Source: Enoplosus armatus (Eukaryota > Chordata > Actinopteri > Centrarchiformes > Enoplosidae). Taken from it: a stretch of 64,000 nucleotides of DNA. The notes under the pieces were generated by a model that worked only from the letters and a program-made list of their open reading frames with translations, did not search any database and was not told the DNA's origin. Location: the NCBI RefSeq assembly GCF_043641665.1, contig NC_092188.1, positions 16,761,704-16,825,703 on the forward strand, written 5' to 3'. Both the position numbers and the translations under genes were made by a program. Positions 22,441 to 34,566 of the stretch are shown here, piece by piece (position 1 is the stretch's first letter; the number at the start of each line of letters is the position of its first letter).

Positions 22441-24590
22441 TTTGTGCAACAGAAGATCACTTGTTCCTTTTTGTTTTCTTTTTTTTTTTTTGTCTGGATA
22501 TATTTCAGGAATATTCAAATAGACTGTTTAGCCATTAGGAGATTTGCATGTCCTCTCTTGATGACTGGTTTTGCCTGCTAGTTAAAAATGTCTAATAGTG
22601 GTTATTAAAATCTGTACCAAACTTATATTATCAATTTGAACATGTATGAGACTGTAAATATTTTTTATATATTTTAAAGTATGAAGTATAAACAAAATGG
22701 ATAAGAATAGTCCTATTATATTTAATGTAAATGCCACAATGGAAATATACTTGCTAAAATAAGCTATATTATTATAAATCGCGATGTGCAAAAAATACTA
22801 ATAAATATTAAAATTGAAAGAAATGTATTCTACTCAAATGTACAACAATGTGTCTTTTGAATTTGACAAACAACACGGAACTGAAAAACACCAACAGCAC
22901 AAGAGAGACACAACGATGGGAGCGATCAACATGTTCTGGAAACCAGCAATTAATTTTAGGAGATTTCAGCTTCCCTGTCCAGGGCTGAGAGATGCTGGGA
23001 GGGTTGAATTTAATTATCTGCCAAGCTCTGCTCTAACAAGTGCTTTGTAGTTCAGCATTCAAATCTCACTGAAAGTCTTCAGAGAGGCAAAGCCAACTTT
23101 ACATTCATGAGGGGAGCAAATACTACAGCAGCCCTCCATAACCTTGATGAAATGTGCATTTCACCCTAGGCTATGAGAGGAGAACATAAAAACCCTGAAT
23201 CATTGCATTGAAACAGGTTCCCTCCCTGACAACTTTGAAACAGCACCATGGCAGATCAAAAACGGTTGACTCGTTAGTATTTTTTTAATCCTTTTTTTTT
23301 CTGGAGGTTGAAGGTTTATGCGGACAGGTCAGTCTACAGCAGGCAAAGGGTATCATGAGAAAAGCTCAAGAACCCAGTTTATGAAACATGAAGTGTAGGC
23401 AGATCTGTGCTTGTGCTTTTACACATGCCATGAGCAGGGGGTCTCCCTGGCTCCATGTATCGGTTCACCCCAACCAGCCCAGCCGCCTGCCGATGTCTCT
23501 CCAAGAGCCTGTTGGTATGCGGACAGTATCCAGGCTGCAATCAACATCTGCTAATTTCTGTCTATTAACCGTATTGTCGTAACACACGATCATGATGTTT
23601 TGTTTGTACGGCTGAACTGAGACTTATGACCCTAATCCATCATCTGCTTGTCATATTTTTATGTGTTGTCTGTGCAGTTCTCTGCAGCCCAAAGCAAGCG
23701 TATTACAAGGCCGTGTTTAAGTTATTGGCCAGCTGCTCGAGCCGTGCCCAGCTGAAGAGGTCATTGTGTTTCTCTCTCTCTCTCTCTCTCTCTTTTTTTC
23801 GCTCCACTTTCCTCTCAGAATATCACACTGTAGCACACTCAATGCCAAGCATAATACAAACCGTATGTCCTGAGAAGCTATCGTTTGCATCCACTGTGCC
23901 TGAATATTTTAGCAGGCCCCCACATCATCCCCACACACAGGAAAAGACACAATGAGGACATTTTGACTTTTTTTTTCTTAAATCAATGCTGCGTATATGA
24001 AAAAATAAATCAGATCATAACACAGCTATTTCACAGCTTTGCTCGCTATATTCACCGCACAGGCGTTGCGTATTTAGGAGCAATTGCCGACAAACTTTAA
24101 ACAGCACCAAACTAGAATTCCAATATCATACTTTAAAAAGCAGTGGAAACAAAGAAGGCAAACATTCAGACCTTTTATTTGAGAAGATTTATGTTTTGCA
24201 GCTGCTTAAATTTCAATGTCGTAAATGCTCAATGGTTTCTCAATAAACATATCTTTATTAGAATCCAAATGTTCTGCTTGTCATGATGCAATGTCACGCA
24301 CTCCATGGCAATAGTTAGGAAACAACTGCCATTTAAGATATGGACAGTGATAGCTTATGATTTAATACTGCCAAATATTTGGAGACTTTACAGCTAGAAT
24401 GTAAAAAAATGAGTGAAATATATGTAAAAAAATACTTTTAGGTGTTTAGTTGTCCATTACTTAAGTATAGTTCAATAGGAGCATCACTTCATGACAAAAG
24501 CTGTAAATTTTGCTAAAGTATACAAATTAATGCTATTGTCTGTACTGTCTCATTGTATCTGCCCTTTCATTTATTATTGAAATGTCTCAG
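22441..24590. other. non-coding stretch
   Basis: AT-rich. Contains T-runs, a CT microsatellite at 23770-23793 and, at about 23682-23762, an acceptor-like site (GTCTGTGCAG) followed by an open frame reading SPKQAYYKAVFKLLASC; there is no donor-quality site after it, so no exon is called. Confidence 0.5.
23770..23793. repeat. (CT)n microsatellite
   Basis: Perfect CT run followed by a T-run. Confidence 0.95.
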
Positions 24591-24592
24591 CG

Positions 24593-24991
24593 ATGGTGTT
24601 CATGCATTGCGTTCCTATCTTTTTCATTGAAGACAAAGTCCTCTACAAAGTTGTACCATCTATGAGAAATGTTATTGTTACAGGGTTTCTGCCCATTGTG
24701 AGAGGAACAGGCTTAGTGCCTTTCACCCATTGTGAAATGAATGGCTTTAGAGTAAATGTCCTCTTGAGGACAGTCGATGCATATCACCGCAGACTGGAGA
24801 GCCTTTCCTTTTCCCCTGCTCGACACTGTGTTGATAGACACGGGCAGTATTTTTCCTTGTTAAGAAAGGGCCTTGTTTATTCTGCAGGTAACGATCCAAA
24901 TCCGGCAGACATTTGCCCCACAGGAAGGGGTGCGCTCACTCAAGTTTGTCATTTCATTTCTACTGTGAAATCCATTAAGTCCACACACTGA
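24593..24991 (+). other. 132-codon open frame, probably non-coding
   Basis: This is the second longest open frame of the window and is free of simple repeats. The translation shows no signal peptide, domain or repeated motif that I recognise, and no good splice or start context. The same stretch contains two copies of CCCATTGTGA (24692-24701 and 24726-24735, 34 bases apart), a SOX-type core. A regulatory reading is as likely as a coding one. Confidence 0.2.
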
Positions 24992-25184
24992 GGGTCTCTT
25001 TTTTCATGCTTGTACAGTATTTGTCTTTTTCTTTTTTTTCTTTTCTTTGGATGAGCTGTAAGTAGGATCCTCTTCCAAGAACTAAAGTTTACACAAATGC
25101 TGAAATGCATTCATCACTTGATGAGGTAATCAAAAAAAAAGTTGAATCAGAATATGTTCTCCCTGCCTCTCTTGTTTCACCAGT

Positions 25185-25220
25185 GTACAGTACAGTACAG
25201 TACAGTACAGTACAGTACAG
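25185..25220. repeat. (GTACA)7 pentanucleotide microsatellite
   Basis: Seven tandem copies of the five-base unit GTACA/ACAGT read directly. Each unit contains the palindrome GTAC. Confidence 0.97.
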
Positions 25221-25499
25221 CAGAGAGCCTTATGAAACATGGCAGTTGTGTATGGATTAGACACTGTTGATACCATATCCACAAGTAGTTCTCTTGATAG
25301 CATTTGCTTCTCTAAGTAGTAAGGGGAGCTAGATATTCACACATTTGCTCCCAGTTGGAGTGTTGTTTTTTGTTTGTTTGGTGTCTGTTTCCCCCTCTCC
25401 GGCAGATTTCTGGTCAGCCATGTGAAATTAATCTGAGAGGAAAATAAACAGCAGAGCCCGACAACTAATACAGTTAATTGTCTTAGTGCTTTTCTGGCT

Positions 25500-25860
25500 G
25501 GCCGCTCGCTAACAGCTGGTCGTACTGGCTCATGGCACCACTTCAGCCAGCCTTTGAGATAATAACTTTTGCATCTGCCAAAGAAGTGGCTGTTACTGCC
25601 CACAGAATTTACAACTCACAAGTGGAAACACAGACTCCGACAGAATTTTCTATGCACGGGTCTTTGAATTTTATTAATGTAATGCAAACACAGTCCTTCC
25701 AACACATTAAATTGTTGATGTTATGCGAATACACTCTGGAATTGCAGATCCTCATTAACATTATTTGCATGTTAATCTGCATCTTTTTAATTAGTGATAT
25801 TATTTATGCACATAATTTTCGCCCGGTGATGCCAAGTCGCAGGCACATTAATTAATCTAC
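25500..25860. promoter_or_regulatory. candidate enhancer-like block (octamer and homeodomain cores)
   Basis: The most regulatory-looking block in the window: unique sequence with ATTTGCAT (inverted octamer) at 25763-25770, TTAATTAG at 25787-25794, ATTAATTAAT at 25847-25856, and several ATGC/TAAT cores such as TTATGCGAATAC near 25720 and TATTTATGCACATAA near 25800. Frame +2 stays open for 107 codons through it (25532-25855), but the translation has no domain character. POU and homeodomain sites packed within about 100 bases are typical of conserved developmental enhancers; conservation itself is not tested here. Confidence 0.45.
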
Positions 25861-28800
25861 AGAGATGCCAAACTGTTTTTCCTCCACTTTTATTTGTTTA
25901 CACCGTGTTCTGGATTCAGGGGGAAGTTAGAGGGGGAAAAAAGGAAAAAACAAAACAAAAATGCTTAAAGATGAATAAAAGTAGAAAGACACGATTGACT
26001 AAAAGTCCTTTTTGTTTTCATAATTCATATTGTAATATTAGCCAAATGTCACGTGTGCATTTTTTCCTCCCCTCTTCTTCTCCTCTTCCCTCTGAGATCG
26101 GTTATTCAGTTACACTACCTTGATGTATTATTAAAATCCATAATGGACTCCTGAGGCTTCTCTTGCTTCTCTTCTTCATTTACAGAATATAGTCAGTGTT
26201 ATTCTAATCTCTCTACAACACCGTCATGCATAGGCAATGAGCCCCCAACCCCAACCCCGCCACCTACCCAGCAGCCCCCGTGAGATCATCCACCTCTTCA
26301 CACAGTCACCAGATAAACACTCCAGCATGGCTCACAAAAAAGTCTTCAGATGAGACCTCAGTGATGATACTTTATGCAAAGCAAAGACAAAGGCAGTCAC
26401 TGTTGTTACTGCTACTATTACTAAACACTGTTTTATCACTGAATCCAAATTATCCTCAGACCAACTACCTATTTGGACAAATAGGTACCATACATGCGCT
26501 GTAATCGAAAGTATATTAATTGTGCTCAATCTTTGATTGTACTTGTTTGTGCATGTTTGCTATGATGGAAATGAGCACACTGCAACTTTGTTGTTTTGAG
26601 ACATATTTGGTTCCACGTATGTTTTCTATGTTTTTCAGCTATCTAAACATTAGGCTATGCCAATTCAATCAAACGTGTCTCAGAGTAGCTTGGATCTTTG
26701 GGGTAAAACAGTTGCTATAACACAATACAGGATCATATGTTATATCAGAGTGAGATGCAATACGCTGCCAACAGTGGAGTTGGGTGATACGGTAAATTAC
26801 AACACACCAAAGTACAGAGTGAGCAGAATGCTACAATGCAACTTAGCTGTAATGACTAACATGTTATTCATGTTCATGAAACATTTGTTCATACAGTATC
26901 TGGTGACATGATGCCATAATGATTGACTTCTGATCCTCCTCATTGTAATTGTAGTACATATTTTCTAAATATATTTATATATTTACTAATGTTGGCAATG
27001 AGGGAAATGTCACCCATGGTTTTGATCATTTCATTTTTTACTATATTTTATTGTTTGTATGTATGTATGTATGTAAGTCTTAGTTTTGATGAAATGCCTA
27101 ATGGAGATCATGCGGAAACTCGTTAATATCAGTGGCAAACATGAGGTTTACATTTAACTTTTTGCTTTTATGTGAGATAGTGTGAGGTCCTGAGCCTGTA
27201 CTGAAAAGTATAGAACAAAATGTGTGCAATTACAAAGTAATGCTGAAACATAAGCAGTAAGTTACTTGTTAAATAAATATGTGAGTGATACTTAGCAGTT
27301 ACAAATATAGCATGTGCTACAGCTTAATATTATTCATATGAAAACACTATAGTATTCATACTGACCTATGGTAATGTCTATTAGAAATAAAGACTACTTA
27401 AGACTTAATTTCCGTAAGTGTTTCAGCATGGGAGTTGTGTTAAGCAGCTTTGTATACTGATATTGTAAAGGATATTAGCCTCATCCATTGCTGAATAGTA
27501 ACACTAGGGTGCAATTACATAATGAAGACCCCCAGTCTTCTGCTTTGTTAGCCTGTTATTGGAGACCATCCAAAAAAAAGAAAAAAACAATCCATCCAAC
27601 CCTAATAAACTGAAAGCACAACCACGATTAATGAGACATCCAACAGAGACAATTCCATAAGGAGAATAAAGTGCCATAATCATTAAGCACAGTGGTTTAC
27701 ATACATACTTTAACCTTACTATATTAATAAACTGAAGGAAATCTTATAGTCTAACCAGGGACACACATTTGGTTATTCAGGCTTTTAGCATTTGTATTTT
27801 TTTTTTTATAAAACAAGGACTTACCATTCATTTTTCAGCACAAATCTGGTGATAGCCACAACAGCCCCAGTAAACGTTTCCCAGCCTACAACTATTTGGC
27901 ATTTTCTATGAATACTGAGTATTATTTCCCCCAATTTTTGGGCCACTTCTTTCACTCACTGACCAGCAAAATGGAACTTTTCCAAACTCTCACCTTTGGG
28001 GAAAGGATAAATGTGCAGGAACTTTGCAGCAAGAAAGTGGCTTCATCTGAGTGGGCTACAAAGGGTGCAGTAAGCTGGCTCCTCATGTATGGTGTCCTGG
28101 AACAATGATTCATGGGTTGTATAGCATCTGTGAGCTGAGATATTGTAGCAGAGGATGTCAAAACATGATATCCACAGTTGAATCAGTTTCACAATGACCC
28201 CTAAATCATGGGCAGCATGGCTTTAACATTAAAATATAGTGTTTTATCAGAGTTGCAATGTTAACATGCTTTTTTACTGTCATGAACTACTGTGTCGATG
28301 ATATAAGAAACATGAAAATGTTAACCTTTGTAAAAGCCTAATAAAATGACAAGTTTGGGTCTTGTGCATGAATAATTACCCTGATCAAATCTCATCTGAG
28401 TCCCTCAATTTGTAACAGCTCCTCATCTTGCCAGTGCACGCAGTTATTCTGTTATGATAATGCCTGGCCTAAGCTCTCAACTTCAGAAGGCGTCTCTTTT
28501 GTACCGCCACTTTCCAAAGACAATGAAGTTAGTGACAGCGGTGAGGCAAATCCTTCTGCAGGGTTTGCGTGGAATTTACAAGCTTACAATGCATTGCCAG
28601 TGGCACAACTGATACCGCAGGTAATTTGGCATATCATGTCCAGGAACCAGATCCTTAGGAGGGAATGACGAACAAATTAAAAAAAAAGACGGAGAGAAAG
28701 AAAGAAATCTGGTGGGAAAGAGGCAGACTCAAAATCTTGGCATTCCAGTGGCCATTCACATGAAACCGATAAGTCTGAAAAGCCAAAAGACTCCCATTTT

Positions 28801-31540
28801 TCTTTTCCTTGTCTCCACCTCAGAGAGGCTGATGAAAGTGCCTTTTGTTTCTCAAATGTCTGTCTGTTGTGTTAAATTGTGGAATAATTGATATGTGGCG
28901 AGGATGTCTCATACTTAACTCTGATCTGAGCAAAGATCAAACATCAACACAGGAGAGTGTGAGATAACTGCGCACAGGTGCATGACTCCCACACTGTAGG
29001 CATGCAACATATGTGTGAGAAAAAGTAAAAAAAACAAATAGCGAATGTGTTGCGTTTTGTGTGTTTTTTTCTTTTTTGTTTTACTTTACACTGTTTTGTA
29101 AATTCAGATTGCTGCATATTTGTTGCACATTTGTTTTTACTCAAACTTAGTTTCCTATACCTTCCTGGTAAAATGAACTTCATTTGGCATCTCAACATGG
29201 TTTAATACATCATCAAGCTCTGAAATCTTTTTTAAGTTTAAATCATAGCTATTTTAAAAGTGCACCAAAGTCAAATGGCATTCCACAGACCTCACTAAGT
29301 CCAGTCCTAGGGCGACTCAAAAGACAATTTGCAATTATTGCAGACAATTATGTGAGGAAGTGATATCTCCCCCTTTGAGCGAAGCCGGGTGGTTTAAGAT
29401 TTCCGCGCCCAGTCTTGTTGCAGTCATTATGGCTCTGCACATCAAGATGTCCCCTTGACCTCAGTGACAGACTGAGGACTAGCCCCCACATTATAATCTA
29501 CAGGCTTGATTTCCCATGTTAGGGGAGGACCCTAAATGGGTTTTTAATCCTAAACTAACCATGCTGCACATTGCATATAGTGTTCAGGTGAAAAGTTCTT
29601 TCCACTACCCTATTATACTGGGGCAAGTTGGGTCTGTAACCCGAATCACTGGAAAAATAATGCGCTAAGCCCCCAGTACTGTATAGGCGTTACACCGCAA
29701 CAATGTGTTTCTTTCTTGCTGTTGATGCCACGGACTCCTCTTTGATGCAGCTCTGAAATGACTGAGCGCCACAGGCTATTTTCTCCCTGTTCAGGCAACT
29801 CAATAGCCAGTCTGTCTGGCCTGTTTGTTTTCGGCTAATTGCCTCAAGATCTAATAAGTTAGTGATGATGTACGTCGAGTCACCCGTGACCCCTGCCAAA
29901 AGAAATATTATGTCGCACTAAAACTCGCCCAGGGAAGGAGTAGGGTCCTTCTTTATCAGTCTAAATATTTCCAGCCTCCCAAGCTCCTGGTTTCAAATGT
30001 TTGGGTCAGTATGTGTTAAAGTAAGGTCATGGGAGCCCTGTAATTACGATATTATGCAAGGCATTTAGAACAAGAGTAGGGGAACTCAAGACCTGCCTAG
30101 CTCAGGACAGAGGCGGAGACGACAGCGCAGTTTGCAGTTCAGGAGAGATTGTTCCATTAAGTAGAAAGAGAGCAATCTGTGATCAGGGATCATGGTCCAA
30201 AACATTATTGGGTGGACACTTGTTTCTCCTGCTGATTTTATATGAATTTCCTTTTTTGTGTTTTACATGTTTAGATCTGTGTCATGTTTGAAATGTGTCT
30301 ATTACTACTAAGACATCTCTCTTACTTACTTTCTCCTGTATATCTATCTGTTATTGATTTGTTGCTGTAGTTTTATGAACCAAATACGGATCAAACTGAG
30401 GTCTATGCTAGTGATAGACTGCACAAAGTTGAACTGCAGCAGTTGGAAATAATGACATATTTCAACAATAACCCCTTAAAATAATCTCTTATTAGTAAAA
30501 GTGAATGTAGAAAATTTTATGGAGCACTGAATCACTCATTACAGGCAGTTAGACTTGGGACAATTAGCATAAGGTTAAGTCTGTTTGTGGCTTTCTCATT
30601 TTGCTTGAACGTGTAGTAAAATGCCAGAGGGATCATCTCCGGGGCTGTTACACAGACATCACAGTAAGGCCTATAGTATGGTCCTTGTTTCCAAACCAAA
30701 TTAATCTGCTTTTTGCTTTTTGAATTAAAAAGAATTAGATTTATGGGTTTAGATATGTATAGCCTATACCATATGCAGTGGGCCTTTTCTTTAACTTAAA
30801 AGTTAAAATGACTTTTGTTTATGAGGAGAAAAAATACTAGTAAGGGTATCACTAAGGTTGCTGCACTGACCATGCGTGGCTTATGCATTTTGATTGCGTA
30901 TATTTCTGAGGGGGTATTTATTTTTTTTCCCCGGCGAAGTATCTATGATACTCCACCTCCTCCTCTTTTATTTTCTGAACGACAGACAGCAGTCCAAGCC
31001 AAAAAGCCATTTCACCTGCATTAATACACAATGAATAATTTATAAATCCCAATTATTTGGTATCATTTATGCAAAGAGTGTCACACAAGGCATACATAAA
31101 GCATTAAGGATGGTTAACCCATAAAGGAATGGGAGACTAGGAGAAGAGCGGAAGGTCACACCTGAAAGTCAGGTTGTTTTTTGTTTTTTTCCCTCCCTCT
31201 ACAGTATCTCACTCACCGTCTCTGTTCATGTTATTTCACACTAGGAAAACTGGCTCACTGACCTGCACATATTATTGTCATGATATATACGGTATGGGCA
31301 TAACATCAGAGTTAATTCATTTCTGCATGATGTGACTGAATCAGTATTTTGTATGTTACAGTTGGTACATTTACAGAGAATAAATACACACAATTTTCAA
31401 TGGCTCGAGGAAAGAAAAGACAATGACAGTCAACACAAACAGAACAACAACACGGCAAACATCTTGTTTATAGACATCTGCTTTCTTCATATTGTGGTGC
31501 TATGAATTCAGAATCACATTGCATTGCTGGACTAACATAG
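25861..31540. other. non-coding stretch
   Basis: Mostly AT-rich, unique sequence. A (TGTA)5 microsatellite lies at 27056-27076. Small blocks at about 28400-28650 and 29280-29560 look less AT-rich and could be regulatory, but carry no diagnostic motif. No gene supported. Confidence 0.5.
27056..27076. repeat. (TGTA)5 microsatellite
   Basis: Tetranucleotide run read directly. Confidence 0.9.
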
Positions 31541-31549
31541 TACTCGATT

Positions 31550-31960
31550 TTGCTGTGATCTCCTTATCTAAACAAATGCAATTACGGTTGGGTTAGCGGT
31601 GGTGCTTCCCAGGAGATGGACCGTCCCCCCTTGTCGCTGACTATCTTCCCCACTAATCCTGTCTTAGAAGGGTCTCTGTTAACAGGGATAAGGCATTGGC
31701 CTGGTATCCTAGGCTAGTAAGCTAAAGCTTATGTACAAAATGCTATTCAAGAGGCACTGCCTGCAGCTATTGGAACTGCGTAGATGTCCATATCATTCAG
31801 CCAGCCTAAATATGGAGGAATTTAGCCGTGGCTAAATCTTGGAGACTGACGTGGACATGTTCGCTGATAAGGAATGGGGGCCTATGCGGGAGTCTTATTT
31901 GGAATCAAATTGATGCGTTATAGAGTCTGGAACATGGAGATCTGGTCTTTTCCAATGACA
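31550..31960. promoter_or_regulatory. candidate regulatory block with palindrome
   Basis: Unique sequence containing a perfect inverted repeat TTTAGCC-GT-GGCTAAA at 31821-31836. No repeat or coding signal. The function is unknown; a symmetric protein-binding site or short hairpin is possible. Confidence 0.25.
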
Positions 31961-33720
31961 AATCCATAAACTCTCCAGCAAACATGCCCCTACTGTTGAA
32001 ATCCCCGCCGCCCTGCCCATGCTTTACTGTGCTACCAATCATGATGCTCATTCAAGCTATGGAAGCCACTGAGCTTACAACAGTAATTCTACAGTATGGT
32101 CACAACAGTTTTCTTACTGACAGTCAAGCATTGTTTTTGCTTCAAAGTCATAACTGTCAGTCATGCACATAGTGATCGAACAGTGTTCAGTGTTTACAGC
32201 ATCATGTGATAGTCTAATACGTCAGTTTACAGTATATGTGGGCATCTCTTAAACAGTTGGCTGAAAGTTAAATCATTATGAAGGGTCATGTTATTGATCC
32301 CAACCTCTTATGGCAATGCGAAGTGCTTGACACCAAACCTCAGTCAATTTACTCCTTCTGGTGTGAACAAAATACTTCTCAGTTTCACACATTTGGATGG
32401 ATTAAGCTTTTAACACTTTGTGAAATCCAGCACTTATCCTACAAACACTTGTGAAGTGTATGTGACAGTGGATCTATATTAAGTGTGACTGGGCAAGCTC
32501 CACAAGACCGGAAAAAGGCAGCACATCTGTTCCCTGGCGTGATAACTTTGAACAATGCTCACACACTCTGGTTTTCAATGACAAATGGCCAGTAAACGAC
32601 CAGTTTCAAACTTTAAAAATGGTTTCCTGTAGAAGTCCCAACAGGAGTGCATTTGTGGTAGAGCAATAAATCAGCATATTACTTAAATCTGAGTGTTGAG
32701 AATTTAGCTCTTCACTAATGTAATCCCAGGGACTACTTGTTTGTTCAAAGTCCTGTAAACTGATATTCTGAGCTCACTTCCCATGTTGAAAGCAGTTTTA
32801 ATGTACCACAACAATCAGGGAGCAGCTTTGTATGTTTGTCACTCACATTCCTGCATATTTTATCACACGCTCTGAGCCACGTTGATATCACACTCCCTTT
32901 GATGAGGGATGATGCACAAACATTAGTGATACAGAGAGATATGGTGCATATGACATGCTGGCTGCATTTGTAGATATGTGACCTTCATTTGGGGTTTCAG
33001 AGGGTTGGTAAATAATAACACCAAGGGTTAATGGATTTCATATGCTCCTCAGTCTCACTGCTGCAGTCACCTGATGCAACAGTACATGCAACCTTGCCCT
33101 CGAGGAAATGAGAGAAGTCTGTCAATCACCCAATGCTTCCTGCAGTTAGGTCTAGATACATATAGCCACACACATGTGCATACATATACACACACATTTA
33201 AATATACAGCTTCCATCCACCTTGCCATACACCCAGAACCTTCAGACATTTTTTTGATTGGTTTGGTGAAGATCCTTAACATGTTAAACATAGTCTAAAA
33301 TTCATCATTGCAGATGTTTATTTGTCTACTGAGGCTGAGTGGCTGACCTTTATAATCTTCCAGCAGAGACGCTAATTGAATAAACAGGCCTCCCATTGGG
33401 AGCTAATTTCATTACAGGTGTATAGTTGTTACATTAGGGCCTATCGCCAGTTTTAGTGCTGTTGTATTATATACATATACAAATGTATATATAAATATAT
33501 AATTTGTAATAATTTATTGTTTGTTACATGAGGTAGAATGGTATTGTGGCTCACAGCCTTGCACTCCTCGCTACTGGCTGCATGTTGCATTAGTAATTTA
33601 TGAATTGACAATTACTTACTGCTGCACAGTTTAGTCACAGATGCTAATGGAGATCTATTGTACTAATAAATCATAGCCTGCTTGAAGCTAATTTTATTTT
33701 AATTTAGCCACAGTCACCGA

Positions 33721-33806
33721 GTAATATTATTACTAGCATATTAAATAACGCTATTATCATTAGTAGTAATATTAGTAGCCAGTAGTAGTAATAGTTGTAG
33801 TAGTCA
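33721..33806. repeat. degenerate TAG/TAA trinucleotide-rich tract
   Basis: Imperfect AGT/ATT/TAG trinucleotides over about 85 bases. Confidence 0.7.
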
Positions 33807-34526
33807 TCCTCCTGATTGAAGCCTTAAAAAAGCATGTCAACAGATTAATAACATATAATCACACTAACTTAGAGTGATTCATGGACATTAAATATGGATT
33901 AATTAATTAATTCTCTACATTAAATGTATATTTCTTTTAATTTTCACAAATCCTCCAACAGCTCACCGCTAATATTTTGACACACAACTGCAAACTGTAT
34001 AGAGTTTCAAAGCATCAGCTGTGAGCGGAGACAATCTTTTGGAATTTGAAGGCACAACTGATAAAGTATGAATAGTGCACACTTTGCTGTCTGGCTCCTT
34101 TGCAGGTAAATAAATGGCTAACCGCTGTATGTAGGTAAGAAGAATAGATAATTGCGTGAGTGCATAGGATAATATGTAATGTATGTGCTTGCTTTGGGAA
34201 TTCAGTAGTCTATATCATAATACATAAAAATGCATAGCAGACATTATGTATGCTGACAAAGAAATACAGCTAATACACACCACACATAAATGAGTTATTT
34301 GAGGAGAGATTTGCATGAAAACAATGGCATGGGGTAAATTCACACAACATTCATTCTGACTAGGAGTGCAATTTTTGTACTGTAACTGTTGATCCAAGTC
34401 TTCACATCAACTGCCACTCATCATAGTCTGTGTCAGGTGTGGAATGGGTACAGTGCTGTATATTCTGAGCACCACATATTAGCACATATTAGCTCACTCA
34501 ACTCTTTTCTCTGCTCTGTTCTACAG

Positions 34527-34566
34527 AATCACCCATTCAGTCTTCATCCAATTGGTTTCTCAAAAG
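34527..34566 (+). other. isolated exon-like segment
   Basis: A strong acceptor (pyrimidine-rich run ending CTACAG at 34526) is followed after 40 bases by AAAAG|GTATGA. All three frames are open. With no neighbouring exon in view, chance is likely. Confidence 0.12.

Noticed and set aside
23682..23762. Acceptor-like site followed by a coding-like frame with SPKQAYYKAVFKLL
   Set aside because: No usable donor before the CT microsatellite; the frame continues into repeat translation.
25185..25220. Regular short repeats that could suggest a CRISPR array
   Set aside because: Units are five bases with no spacers; it is a pentanucleotide microsatellite in vertebrate DNA.
27686..27720. GTTTACATACATAC similar to a Tc1-type terminal repeat
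   Set aside because: Only the short core matches, with no partner inverted repeat or transposase remnant nearby.
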